DNA of 46,486 nt, from NCBI GenBank assembly GCA_002437305.1, contig DJOW01000076.1, forward strand, positions 1 through 46,486, read 5' to 3'. Under the pieces are notes generated by a model, which ran no database searches, was not told the DNA's origin, and worked only from the letters and a program-made list of their open reading frames with translations. Origin of the DNA: Bacteroidales bacterium UBA6428 (GTDB lineage Bacteria > Bacteroidota > Bacteroidia > Bacteroidales > UBA932). Of this stretch, positions 22,709 to 30,387 are shown one piece after another. The translations under genes were made by a program, and so were the position numbers. The number at the start of each line of letters is the position of its first letter. The first letter of the stretch is position 1.

Positions 22709-25051
22709 ATGTCAAGCACGTACCTGAAGTTCCTGTCGAGGAACAAGCTTTACACTTTCATCGAGGTTTTCGGACTGTCGGTGTCGTTGGGATTTGTCAT
22801 TCTGCTGGCTTCGTATGCCAAGACCGAGTTCAGCGTGGGGGCGAAGCAGCCGCTTTCCAAACAGCTGTATGTCATCGGCGCGGGGGACTCTTTCGGGATG
22901 ACGCTCGGAACTTCCGAGGAGTTTTTCCCTTCCATTCCGGAGATCAAGGCATGGACAAGGATTGTGGACATGGACAATTCGAATGTCATGGTCGGAGATG
23001 ACTATTATAAGGCTGCCGAGGCATCGCTTGACACTAATTTCTTCAAATTCTTTGACTATCGCCTTGCCGGTTGTCCTAAGGAAATTGTTCTGGAGAATGA
23101 GGATGAGGCTATTCTGTCCGAGTCGTTTGCCAAGAAAGTGTTTGGAAATGAAGATCCGATAGGCAGGGTTTTGAGCATTGGAGATAACAAGCTGACGGTG
23201 ATCGGTGTTGTCGAGGATTTCGGATCCACTGATGTGTTCAACCGCTACGATTTGTTCACAAGCATCAAACGTGCGCAGAAGCGGTTTCAGTTGATGGACA
23301 ATTTTGGCAGCACGATTCCGATCGTCAGGCTTGACGAAGGAACTGATGTGGAAAAGGTGCGCGAGGAACTCTTGAATAAATACATGGGCTATTGGAATTT
23401 CTATAAGGCGGATAATTCCGACAACGCCTTTTTGTGGGGATCTAGTTTGACGAGGCTTGACAAGGTCTATTTTTCGGGTTTGGATGCTTGGAGCTGTTTA
23501 AGGACTGGCAACAAGAAACAGGTTGAGTTGCTGTTCATTGTGGCTCTGGTGCTGCTGGTCTCCGCCATATTCAATTACATCAACCTCACGGTCGCCCAGA
23601 CGGGAAAGCGCGCCAAGGAGATGGCCACCAGAAGGTTGCTCGGCGAAAGCTCAAGGAATATAGTGACGAGGTACATCACCGAGTCATTCGCCTTTACGGT
23701 CGGGTGTTTTGCCGTTGGCTGTCTGTTGGCATATTCATTCAAACCGCTCTTTGACAGTATTTTGAGCTCTGAAATCGTGTTGACACCTGACTTGGCCACC
23801 GTGCTTTGGGCAGTTCTGGCATTGGTTGTCATTTCCGTGATCTCTGCATTGCTCCCTGCGCTGCTTGTCTCACGCTTCAAGCCTATTGATGTTGTGAAAG
23901 GGGAGTTCCGTTTCAAGAACAAGATGATTTTCGGCAAGGTGTTCATCGTGCTTCAGACCGTGTTCAGCACTATCCTTATCGCTATGGCGATCACGATGGC
24001 GGCAGAAGTCAGCTATCTGGTCAATCTGCCCGTCGGTTATGAGACAAAGGATGTCATACAGATCTCTTCTCAAGGTGTAGGTTACAATAGAGGGCCTCAG
24101 GAGGCTCTTCGCGCCAGATTGAAGGCTTTGCCTCAGGTGGTTGACGCGGGACTTGGGATTACATCTCCGATATCCTGCGGGGCGAATGGCATTCACGATG
24201 AGAACAACCAACTGATTGGATGGATGCGTATGGCCCAGTTGGACACGACTTCACTCAGGATTCTGGGAATCAAAGTCCTGGAGAGGTATAGCGAACTCTC
24301 TTCACCGAAAGTGCTTCTGACGGAGACATCCAAGAGAAGCACCGGAGTGACTGCAGAACATCCTTATGTAGGCGGAAGCTACACGAAAGGGGAATATGAA
24401 ATCTGCGGCATCATCCCGGATTTCCGAGCCAATACAGCTTTGTTCGAACCGATGGAGAATGAGCGGAACTCCATAATGATAATAGACGAGAATTATGATT
24501 ATGCCTTCATTCAACTTCTTAAGATAACAGGAGATCGTTCCGAGGCTATGGCCGCGGTCAGGAATGCATGCAGTGAGTTTGCCAAAGAGACCATAGGTGT
24601 TCCAATTGAGATGGACGCTTTCTATCTGGACGAGAAGATGGTCGATGATTTGAAAGGCACCAAGAACGCGATGCTTCTCATGATTTCATTCATGGTGATT
24701 GCCATCTTGATCTCCGCTCTCGGTCTTTTCGCGATGTCGCTCTATTTCACTGAGCAGCAGAGCCGTCAGATCGCTGTCCGCAAAGTTTTCGGCGCTGATG
24801 TCAGCTCTGCCGTCTGGACATTGTCCAAGTCGTTCATGATCATGAGTGCTGTGGCGGTGGTGCTTGCTGTTCCGTTTATCGTTTGGGGCATAGGCTACTA
24901 TCTTCAGGGATTCTACACCAAGATCGCTTTCCCTTGGTGGGCCATTGTCCTCGCGGCTTTGATCTCGATGCTGATTTCATTCCTCTCCGTTGTCGGCCAG
25001 ACTTATGCCGCCGCCACCGAGAATCCGGTCAAGACGCTTGGCCAGGATTAG
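22709..25051 (+). CDS. FtsX/MacB-type ABC transporter permease without adjacent ATPase
   Basis: 780 residues, start supported by AGGAG eight bases upstream. The first membrane helix is at about 15-35, followed by a MacB periplasmic core domain (about 50-245). Three helices form the first FtsX domain at about 270-400 (VELLFIVALVLLVSAIFNYI, ... ALLPALLVSRFKPIDVVKGEF). A helix at about 410-430 and a second periplasmic domain follow, then the second FtsX domain at about 655-775 (LLMISFMVIAILISALGLFA ... SRQIAVRKVFGADVSSAV). This duplicated layout is standard for Bacteroidota permeases of this family, which usually occur in sets with a LolD/MacB-like ATPase and an adaptor protein. Here the next gene is comF, so the ATPase must be encoded elsewhere. 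The likely role is export or lipoprotein/envelope handling. It is a paralogue of the partial permease at 1-224. Confidence 0.93.
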   Translation: MSSTYLKFLSRNKLYTFIEVFGLSVSLGFVILLASYAKTEFSVGAKQPLSKQLYVIGAGDSFGMTLGTSEEFFPSIPEIKAWTRIVDMDNSNVMVGDDYYKAAEASLDTNFFKFFDYRLAGCPKEIVLENEDEAILSESFAKKVFGNEDPIGRVLSIGDNKLTVIGVVEDFGSTDVFNRYDLFTSIKRAQKRFQLMDNFGSTIPIVRLDEGTDVEKVREELLNKYMGYWNFYKADNSDNAFLWGSSLTRLDKVYFSGLDAWSCLRTGNKKQVELLFIVALVLLVSAIFNYINLTVAQTGKRAKEMATRRLLGESSRNIVTRYITESFAFTVGCFAVGCLLAYSFKPLFDSILSSEIVLTPDLATVLWAVLALVVISVISALLPALLVSRFKPIDVVKGEFRFKNKMIFGKVFIVLQTVFSTILIAMAITMAAEVSYLVNLPVGYETKDVIQISSQGVGYNRGPQEALRARLKALPQVVDAGLGITSPISCGANGIHDENNQLIGWMRMAQLDTTSLRILGIKVLERYSELSSPKVLLTETSKRSTGVTAEHPYVGGSYTKGEYEICGIIPDFRANTALFEPMENERNSIMIIDENYDYAFIQLLKITGDRSEAMAAVRNACSEFAKETIGVPIEMDAFYLDEKMVDDLKGTKNAMLLMISFMVIAILISALGLFAMSLYFTEQQSRQIAVRKVFGADVSSAVWTLSKSFMIMSAVAVVLAVPFIVWGIGYYLQGFYTKIAFPWWAIVLAALISMLISFLSVVGQTYAAATENPVKTLGQD

Positions 25052-25131
25052 GGGGTAAGAACTCAAATTTTTACATTTCTTATCAAAATTTACGTTTTTG
25101 TTGCGTATTATTGCGGGCAAAGACTTGGACT

Positions 25132-25884
25132 ATGATAGGAAACGTCACTTTTTATGATGCCCTCACCGCGCTTGGGGATCTTGTGATGCCACGGGAGTGC
25201 ATTGTCTGCGGGAAATCTCTCGCTCTTCGAGAGAGGCACCTTTGCATCGGATGCCTTGCCGACCTGCCGAGGACATATTTCTCGAATATGCCGCACAACC
25301 AACTTGCTGACAGGTTCAACGCTTTGATTCAGCGGGATCTGGATGCCGGCGGAGTCTTTGAGGAATATTCCTACGCGACCTCCCTGTTCTTTTACCGCTC
25401 ACAGACCGGCTACAGGCTGATCACCCAAAGGCTGAAATATCATTCTGACTATGCCGCCGGGAGGTATTTCGCCTCGATGCTTGGCCGTGAGATGGCCTCG
25501 TCACCGATTTACTCAGATGTGGATGCCGTGATTCCGGTTCCTTTGCATTGGTCCCGGCTTTGGACCAGAGGGTATAACCAGGCTGAGATCATAGCTGAGG
25601 TCCTTGCTGGAAGCCTCGGGGCGGAGATGCGTACCGACATCCTTTATCGTGCCCGCAGAACCCGCACCCAGACAAAACTCTCGGTCGAGAATAAAACACG
25701 AAATGTGTCCGGGGCCTTTCAGGCAAGGCCGCTTAAGGCTATTCCTGAATATTCCCACATCCTTCTTGTGGATGATGTTTTCACGACCGGAGCGACCCTT
25801 CATTCTTGCCGGAAGGCGTTGAGGATGATTTTTCCGCCGCCTATCCGCATAAGCGTTGCCACCTTGGCCAGTGTCGGAATGTAG
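25132..25884 (+). CDS. comF: ComF family protein (phosphoribosyltransferase-like)
   Basis: 250 residues from ATG 25132; the frame is open further upstream into the permease gene, but the protein starts naturally at MIGNVTFYDALTAL. The N-terminal zinc finger of ComF is present (CIVCGKSLALRERHLCIGC). The type-I phosphoribosyltransferase domain has VDAVIPVPLHWSRLWTRGYNQ and the pyrophosphate/ribose-binding motif ILLVDDVFTTGATLHSC near residues 213-230. ComF proteins take part in natural transformation, possibly as single-stranded DNA-linked factors with PriA; in Bacteroidota the role is not well defined. The gene follows the permease by 80 bases and may have its own start. Confidence 0.93.
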   Translation: MIGNVTFYDALTALGDLVMPRECIVCGKSLALRERHLCIGCLADLPRTYFSNMPHNQLADRFNALIQRDLDAGGVFEEYSYATSLFFYRSQTGYRLITQRLKYHSDYAAGRYFASMLGREMASSPIYSDVDAVIPVPLHWSRLWTRGYNQAEIIAEVLAGSLGAEMRTDILYRARRTRTQTKLSVENKTRNVSGAFQARPLKAIPEYSHILLVDDVFTTGATLHSCRKALRMIFPPPIRISVATLASVGM

Positions 25885-25935
25885 GAAATGCTACGATTTG
25901 GTTACAAATTATAAGGATAAACGTTTTAAGTAGCG

Positions 25936-25960
25936 GGACTGTCTAAATAAAGAGCAGTCC
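25936..25960 (+). terminator. Hairpin after comF, weak terminator candidate
   Basis: GGACTG and CAGTCC form a 6-bp stem around 13 bases, 52 bases after the comF stop. No T-run follows, so termination would be weak or factor-dependent. Confidence 0.35.
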
Positions 25961-26079
25961 ATACTCTGTATGCTATGCCTATTAAAATCAACTAAAATTT
26001 TCCTTATTGTTTATAGGGTTGGAAATAAAACGGTTAAGTCGAAGTTTTTATAATTTTTCGCAAAAAAATTAAAAAAATG

Positions 26080-26110
26080 TTTGCAAGTCTCAAAAAAAGC
26101 AGTACCTTTG
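26080..26110 (+). promoter_or_regulatory. Strong Bacteroidota-type promoter driving a short non-coding transcript
   Basis: TTTG at 26080-26083 and TACCTTTG at 26103-26110 are separated by exactly 19 bases, a perfect match to the consensus, within an A/T-rich upstream region. Transcription should begin near 26117. No protein gene begins until 26370, beyond an intrinsic terminator. Confidence 0.8.
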
Positions 26111-26116
26111 CACTCG

Positions 26117-26230
26117 GGTTGAGCAAGGAGGTTCTCTCCCCGATCAACCTATTGGTTATTAGTTTTAGTGTTATTAATTATGTGGTTAGAGTGAGAGTCC
26201 ACGCGCGACGCGTCGACGCTCATTTTTTTT
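26117..26230 (+). ncRNA. Probable small RNA of about 114 nt (or a terminating leader)
   Basis: A perfect promoter (26080-26110) and a strong intrinsic terminator (26193-26230) bound a short unit without a credible reading frame. The longest ATG frame in it has four codons. The 5' end folds into a two-part hairpin: GGTTGA (26118-26123) with TCAACC (26144-26149), enclosing GGAG/CTCC with a GTTCT loop. A T/A-rich single-stranded stretch follows, then the terminator. I do not recognise the family; it lacks the signatures of 4.5S, 6S or tmRNA. It could also be a leader controlling the thioesterase gene 140 bases further on, through read-through at the terminator. The 5' end is uncertain by a few bases. 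Confidence 0.6.
26193..26230 (+). terminator. Intrinsic terminator of the small RNA
   Basis: GAGAGTCCACGCG (26193-26205) pairs with CGCGTCGACGCTC (26209-26221) with two mismatches and a three-base loop. One A and then eight T residues follow (26223-26230). This is a classic intrinsic terminator and the strongest in the window. Confidence 0.85.
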
Positions 26231-26369
26231 GTTTACCCTGGCGTTGAGTCTTGGCTGAAAACCGCGCTGTTGAACTTATGCTTTGATTGTGGTCAAACCT
26301 ATGGCCACAGGCCTTGTCATAATCCGGACCAATTAGTAATTTTGTCTGATGATCAATAAACGAATGAAT

Positions 26370-26756
26370 ATGCTGGAACTTGGAATAAAAGGCCGTCAGG
26401 AGGAAATCGTGACGGAGGAACTGACCGCAAGCCACATCGGCAGCGGGACGGTGAGGGTGTTCGCAACCCCGATGATGATCGCCCTTATGGAGCGGACCAG
26501 TCGTTTGAGCGTCAAGCCTTGCCTTGAGGAGGGGCAGGAGACGGTGGGAACCAAGGTTGATGTCTCACACGTTTCCTCCACTCCTGTGGGACTGAAAGTG
26601 TGGTGCGAAAGCGAGGTCGTGGAGATTGACCGAAGAAGGATTGTCTTCAAGGTTGCCGCCTATGACGAAAAAGGGCTCATAGGTGAGGGGACCCATGAGC
26701 GCTTTGTGATTGATGTCGCCAAATTTCAGGCGAAGACCGAGGAGAAACTCCACTAG
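26370..26756 (+). CDS. Hotdog-fold thioesterase, FlK-like
   Basis: 128 residues when started at MLELGIKGRQE (26370); an upstream in-frame ATG at 26349 is less likely. The fold is a single hotdog domain with FATPMMIALMERTS (about 31-44) and GTKVDVSHVSSTPVG (about 60-74). Thr33, Glu41 and His67 keep the same spacing as the catalytic Thr42, Glu50 and His76 of fluoroacetyl-CoA thioesterase FlK, so it belongs to that clade of acyl-CoA thioesterases. The true substrate is unknown; in gut Bacteroidales fluoroacetate itself is unlikely. The stop codon overlaps that of the convergent fabG by four bases. Confidence 0.88.
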   Translation: MLELGIKGRQEEIVTEELTASHIGSGTVRVFATPMMIALMERTSRLSVKPCLEEGQETVGTKVDVSHVSSTPVGLKVWCESEVVEIDRRRIVFKVAAYDEKGLIGEGTHERFVIDVAKFQAKTEEKLH

Positions 26757-27499
26757 CAGTTCATCGCGCCGCAGCAATGGATGACCTGGCCGGAGACGTA
26801 GCCTGAGAGGTCGCTGGCGAGGAAGAGGGCCACATTGGCCACATCTTCCGGGGTGCCTCCGCGACGAAGGGGGATCTGCTTAACCCAAGCGTCACGCACT
26901 CCCTCCGAGAGGGCGTTGGTCATGTCTGAGATGATGAAGCCCGGGGCGATGCAGTTGGCTCTGATGCCGCGTGGACCCATTTCTTTGGCGATGGACTTCG
27001 CAAGGCCGATAAGACCGGCCTTGGAGGCCGAGTAGTTGCACTGGCCGGCGTTGCCGGAAACTCCCACGACAGAAGACATGTTGATGATGCTTCCACCTCT
27101 CTGGCGGGCCATGATCGGGGTCAGGGCGTGGATGAAGTTGAACGCTGACTTGAGGTTCACGTTGATGACGGCGTCCCATTGGGCCTCGGTCATCCTGAGC
27201 ATAAGTCCGTCCTTGGTGATGCCGGCGTTGTTCACAAGGATGTCGATCCTGCCGAAATCGGCGAGAATCTGATTCACGACATTGTGCGATTCCTCGAAGT
27301 TCGCGGCGTTGGAGGCGTAAGCCTTTACCTTGTGGCCGTAAGCCTCGATGTCCTTGACAGTCTGCTCTCCGACTTCATTGATCACAAGGTCGGTGAAAGC
27401 CACATCGGCTCCCTCGGAGGCGAATTTCATTGCGATTGCCTTTCCGATTCCTCTTGCGGCGCCCGTTACAAGGGCGACCTTTCCGTCTAAAAGTCCCAT
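26753..27499 (-). CDS. fabG: 3-oxoacyl-[acyl-carrier-protein] reductase
   Basis: 248 residues from ATG 27499. The reading frame is open upstream, but the protein and its promoter fix this start. It is a classical short-chain dehydrogenase: nucleotide-binding TGAARGIGK (12-20), LVNNAG (88-93), catalytic Asn115, Ser143, Tyr156 and Lys160 (NYSASKAG), and the cofactor-side PGFIISDMT. Length and C-terminal SGYVSGQVIHCCGAMNC fit bacterial FabG. It reduces 3-oxoacyl-ACP with NADPH in fatty acid elongation in the cytoplasm. Because the SDR family is large, another reductase role cannot be excluded, but similarity to FabG is strong. The gene stands alone and converges with the thioesterase gene with a four-base overlap. 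Confidence 0.93.
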   Translation of the reverse strand: MGLLDGKVALVTGAARGIGKAIAMKFASEGADVAFTDLVINEVGEQTVKDIEAYGHKVKAYASNAANFEESHNVVNQILADFGRIDILVNNAGITKDGLMLRMTEAQWDAVINVNLKSAFNFIHALTPIMARQRGGSIINMSSVVGVSGNAGQCNYSASKAGLIGLAKSIAKEMGPRGIRANCIAPGFIISDMTNALSEGVRDAWVKQIPLRRGGTPEDVANVALFLASDLSGYVSGQVIHCCGAMNC

Positions 27500-27520
27500 A
27501 ATATTCAGTTGATTTTTCCA

Positions 27521-27552
27521 CAAAATTAATCTATCTTGCCGCGATGCGCAAG
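27521..27552 (-). promoter_or_regulatory. fabG promoter
   Basis: On the minus strand TAATTTTG (27528 to 27521) matches the -7 consensus and CTTG (27552-27549) stands 20 bases upstream as a near -33 element. The start codon is at 27499, leaving a very short leader. Confidence 0.6.
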
Positions 27553-27613
27553 TCTTTTGGTCGCTATTTGGTGAAAGAAAGGAAGATGTGGCGAAAGGTA
27601 CGGATAAAATGGC

Positions 27614-27621
27614 TATCTTTG
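27614..27621 (+). promoter_or_regulatory. -7 element of the adenosylhomocysteinase gene
   Basis: TATCTTTG matches TAnnTTTG. It lies 70 bases before ATG 27692. A clear TTTG at the right distance is absent. Confidence 0.5.
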
Positions 27622-27691
27622 CGTGTTGACACAACGATGACGGACACCGGAATGGTCCGTGGTGTTTCTGCGTCGGGAAATAGTTTTAGAA

Positions 27692-28942
27692 ATGAGTGAG
27701 ATACGTGACCCTCGGCTCTGGGAAAGCGGAGAGCTGAAGATAGAATGGGTAAGGCATCACATGCCGCTGCTTGAAGGCCTGGAGAAGGAGTTTGGGGAGA
27801 CAAAGCCGTTCAAGGGGCTGAAGGTGGCTCTTTCCGTGCATCTGGAGGCAAAGACCGCGCATCTTTGCGAGGTGTTGGCTGAAGGCGGAGCGGAGATGTA
27901 CGTCACGGGGAGCAATCCGCTATCCACACAGGATGATGTGGCCGCGGCTCTTGTGCATGAAGGGCTCAACGTCTTCGCGGTTCACGGAGCGACCCCCAAG
28001 GAATATGAGAGCGGCATAAGGCGCGTCATTGAGTGCGGTCCCGACATCATCATCGATGATGGCGGAGATCTTGTGACAATGATCCACGAGAACTATCCGG
28101 AACTGATCCAAAATGTCATCGGTGGCTGCGAGGAGACCACGACCGGAATCCTTCGCCTTGAGACCATGAACCGTGAGAAGAGGCTGAAGTTTCCTATGAT
28201 GCTCGTGAACAACGCCGCATGCAAGCATTTCTTCGACAACCGCTACGGTACCGGACAGTCCGTCTGGGACGGAATCAACAGGACCACAAATCTGATTGTG
28301 GCGGGTAAATATGTTGTCGTCGCCGGCTACGGGTGGTGCGGCAAGGGCGTTGCCATGAGAGCCAAGGGCCTTGGGGCGAAAGTGATTGTCACAGAAGTGG
28401 ATCCTATCAAGGCGATGGAAGCAGTGATGGATGGATTCCAGGTCATGGGCATGGCTCAGGCGGCATCCGAAGGCGACATATTCGTCACTGTCACAGGTTG
28501 CGACGATGTCATCACCAAGGATCACTTCCTTGCAATGAAGGATGGTGCCATCTGCTGCAATGCGGGCCATTTTGACTGCGAGGTGAACATCGCGCAGCTT
28601 AGGGAACTTGCCGTGAGGGAGAAACCTGCGAGGCAGAACATTCAGGAATATGATCTCCCTAACGGCCGTAAGGTCTATGTCATAGCTGAAGGCCGCCTTG
28701 TGAATCTCGCGGCAGGAGACGGACACCCTGCGGAGATCATGGACATGTCATTCGCTATCCAGGCTCTCAGCGCCAAATACCTTGCTGACAACAGGATGGT
28801 TCTTTCCAGGGAACCTGGAGAGATGCTTCACCGCGTTCCCGAGTCGATTGACCGGGAAGTCGCTTTCAGAAAGCTGAAGGACTGGGGGATCACCATCGAT
28901 GTCTTGACTCCCGCGCAACGGATCTATCTTTACGGAGAATAG
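27692..28942 (+). CDS. ahcY: Adenosylhomocysteinase, short Thermotoga/archaeal-type
   Basis: 416 residues from ATG 27692 (MSEIRDPRLWESGELKIEWV). It cleaves S-adenosylhomocysteine to adenosine and homocysteine with bound NAD, removing the product inhibitor of methyltransferases. Signatures: LEAKTAHLCEVLAEGGAEMY, TGSNPLSTQDDVAAAL, the conserved DDGGDL and EETTTG, the Rossmann motif VAGYGWCGKG, NAGHFDCEVN and LAEGRLVNLAAGDGHP-like AEGRLVNLAAGDGHP. It lacks the extra insert and the C-terminal KPDHYRY lid of the longer form, and so resembles the enzymes of Thermotoga and archaea. Some members of that short group prefer S-inosylhomocysteine; this cannot be judged from sequence. nhaA follows 23 bases on, suggesting co-transcription. 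Confidence 0.93.
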   Translation: MSEIRDPRLWESGELKIEWVRHHMPLLEGLEKEFGETKPFKGLKVALSVHLEAKTAHLCEVLAEGGAEMYVTGSNPLSTQDDVAAALVHEGLNVFAVHGATPKEYESGIRRVIECGPDIIIDDGGDLVTMIHENYPELIQNVIGGCEETTTGILRLETMNREKRLKFPMMLVNNAACKHFFDNRYGTGQSVWDGINRTTNLIVAGKYVVVAGYGWCGKGVAMRAKGLGAKVIVTEVDPIKAMEAVMDGFQVMGMAQAASEGDIFVTVTGCDDVITKDHFLAMKDGAICCNAGHFDCEVNIAQLRELAVREKPARQNIQEYDLPNGRKVYVIAEGRLVNLAAGDGHPAEIMDMSFAIQALSAKYLADNRMVLSREPGEMLHRVPESIDREVAFRKLKDWGITIDVLTPAQRIYLYGE

Positions 28943-28965
28943 AGTGACTCTTAAATAATAACACT

Positions 28966-30387
28966 ATGAGCCTGATTCCAATCTACACGTGGACCAAGGG
29001 CATCAGAAATTTTGACCACAGAAGAAAACAGTTCTCCCGGCAGCCTTGGGCTCAGGGTGTGCTGTTGCTTTGCTGTGTCGTTGTGGCTATGCTTTTGGCC
29101 AACCTGCCTTTTACAAAAGAGATTTACCACAATGTTTTAGAGACGGAAATCTCCTTGAGGTTCCATGTTCCCGGGCATGCGGGGTTCCTTTTTCCGGACG
29201 GGATGACAGTCGAGAGTTTCATCAACGACATCCTTATGACGGTCTTCTTCTTCACCGTTGGCCTTGAGATCCGCAGGGAGATGAAGAACGGAGAACTTTC
29301 CAGCGTCAAGAAGGCGATGATGCCGGTGATCGCCGCTTTCGGAGGTGTCGTGGCTCCGGCCTTGATCTTCACGGCCATCAACCATGGCACCGCGGCCGCT
29401 TCCGGATGGGGCATTCCGACTGCCACCGACATCGCTTTCGCCGTGGGAATCCTGTCAATTCTAGGAGATCGTGTGCCTGTGTCTCTGAAGGTGTTCCTGA
29501 CCGCCCTTGCCATTGCCGATGACCTCATCGCCATCCTTGTGGTTGCCTTGTTCTATGGAGGTACGATCAACTTCGGGCTTTTGGGCATTGCTTTTTTGCT
29601 GATAGCGTTTGTTTTGCTGATGGGCAAGTTGGGGGAGAAGCGCGGGTGGTTCTATCTGGTTTCCGCCATCGTGATCTGGTCGCTGTTCTACTACGCCGGC
29701 ATCCATTCCACGATGTCCGGAGTGGTGATGGCGTTCCTTGTGCCGATGACTCCACGGTTCAGCGAGGCGTATTTCCACAGAAAGCGGCTTCAGTACATCC
29801 GCAGACTTAATGAATATAATGGAATAGCCTCCACGTCCTCCGATTTCCCTAACGGTCCGCAAAGGCATTGCCTGAGGCGCCTCGCCGTCATCTCAAGGGA
29901 TTCCATGGGGATGAGCTACCGGCTGGAGCATGCGCTTGGTCCTTGGGTCAACTTTCTGATCATGCCTATCTTCGCCCTGGCGAATGCTGGTGTTGAGATT
30001 CCGGATGTGTCCTACTTCAACGTGTTCCAGTTCGACCAGGCTCTGGGCAGCGTGAGCATGGGAATATTCCTTGGCCTTGTCCTAGGCAAGCCTCTTGGAA
30101 TCTCCCTCGCCAGTTTCATCGCTGTCAAACTTCATGTGGGGGAGATGCCGGCGAAGGCTTCCTGGGTCATGCTGATCGCAGTGGCCTGTCTGGGAGGCAT
30201 CGGATTCACGATGTCGATCTTTGTGGACACCCTGTCCTTCGGTGACCAGGCTCCAGAGATTACCTCCAGACTCCGTGACATGGGCAAGGTGGCCGTCCTG
30301 ATGGGCTCCCTCTGTGCCGGAATCCTCGGCAGTGTCCTCATCAACATCGTCCACGGCATCGGTTCCCGCAGGGCCGCCAAGGCCTAA
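28966..30387 (+). CDS. nhaA: Na+/H+ antiporter NhaA
   Basis: 473 residues, an inner membrane protein with about 12 helices exchanging external protons for internal sodium at alkaline pH. The family marks are all present: GLEIRRE (99-105), TATDIAFAVGILSILGDRVP (Thr154, Asp155; the unwound helix IV) and the ion-binding pair Asp185-Asp186 (LAIADDLIAI), plus LALANAGV-like FALANAGVEI. It is longer than the E. coli protein because of an N-terminal extension and a charged loop of about 45 residues after helix VII (RLQYIRRLNEYNGIASTSSD). That longer form is usual in Bacteroidota. The stop overlaps that of the convergent mutS. Confidence 0.96.
   Translation: MSLIPIYTWTKGIRNFDHRRKQFSRQPWAQGVLLLCCVVVAMLLANLPFTKEIYHNVLETEISLRFHVPGHAGFLFPDGMTVESFINDILMTVFFFTVGLEIRREMKNGELSSVKKAMMPVIAAFGGVVAPALIFTAINHGTAAASGWGIPTATDIAFAVGILSILGDRVPVSLKVFLTALAIADDLIAILVVALFYGGTINFGLLGIAFLLIAFVLLMGKLGEKRGWFYLVSAIVIWSLFYYAGIHSTMSGVVMAFLVPMTPRFSEAYFHRKRLQYIRRLNEYNGIASTSSDFPNGPQRHCLRRLAVISRDSMGMSYRLEHALGPWVNFLIMPIFALANAGVEIPDVSYFNVFQFDQALGSVSMGIFLGLVLGKPLGISLASFIAVKLHVGEMPAKASWVMLIAVACLGGIGFTMSIFVDTLSFGDQAPEITSRLRDMGKVAVLMGSLCAGILGSVLINIVHGIGSRRAAKA

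Noticed and set aside
24883..25131. N-terminal extension of ComF into the permease gene
   Set aside because: The extension is out-of-frame permease sequence; ComF similarity begins at ATG 25132.
26180..26194. Leader peptide MWLE before the terminator, suggesting tryptophan-type attenuation
   Set aside because: Four codons with one Trp, no repeated Trp codons, and no amino acid biosynthesis gene downstream.
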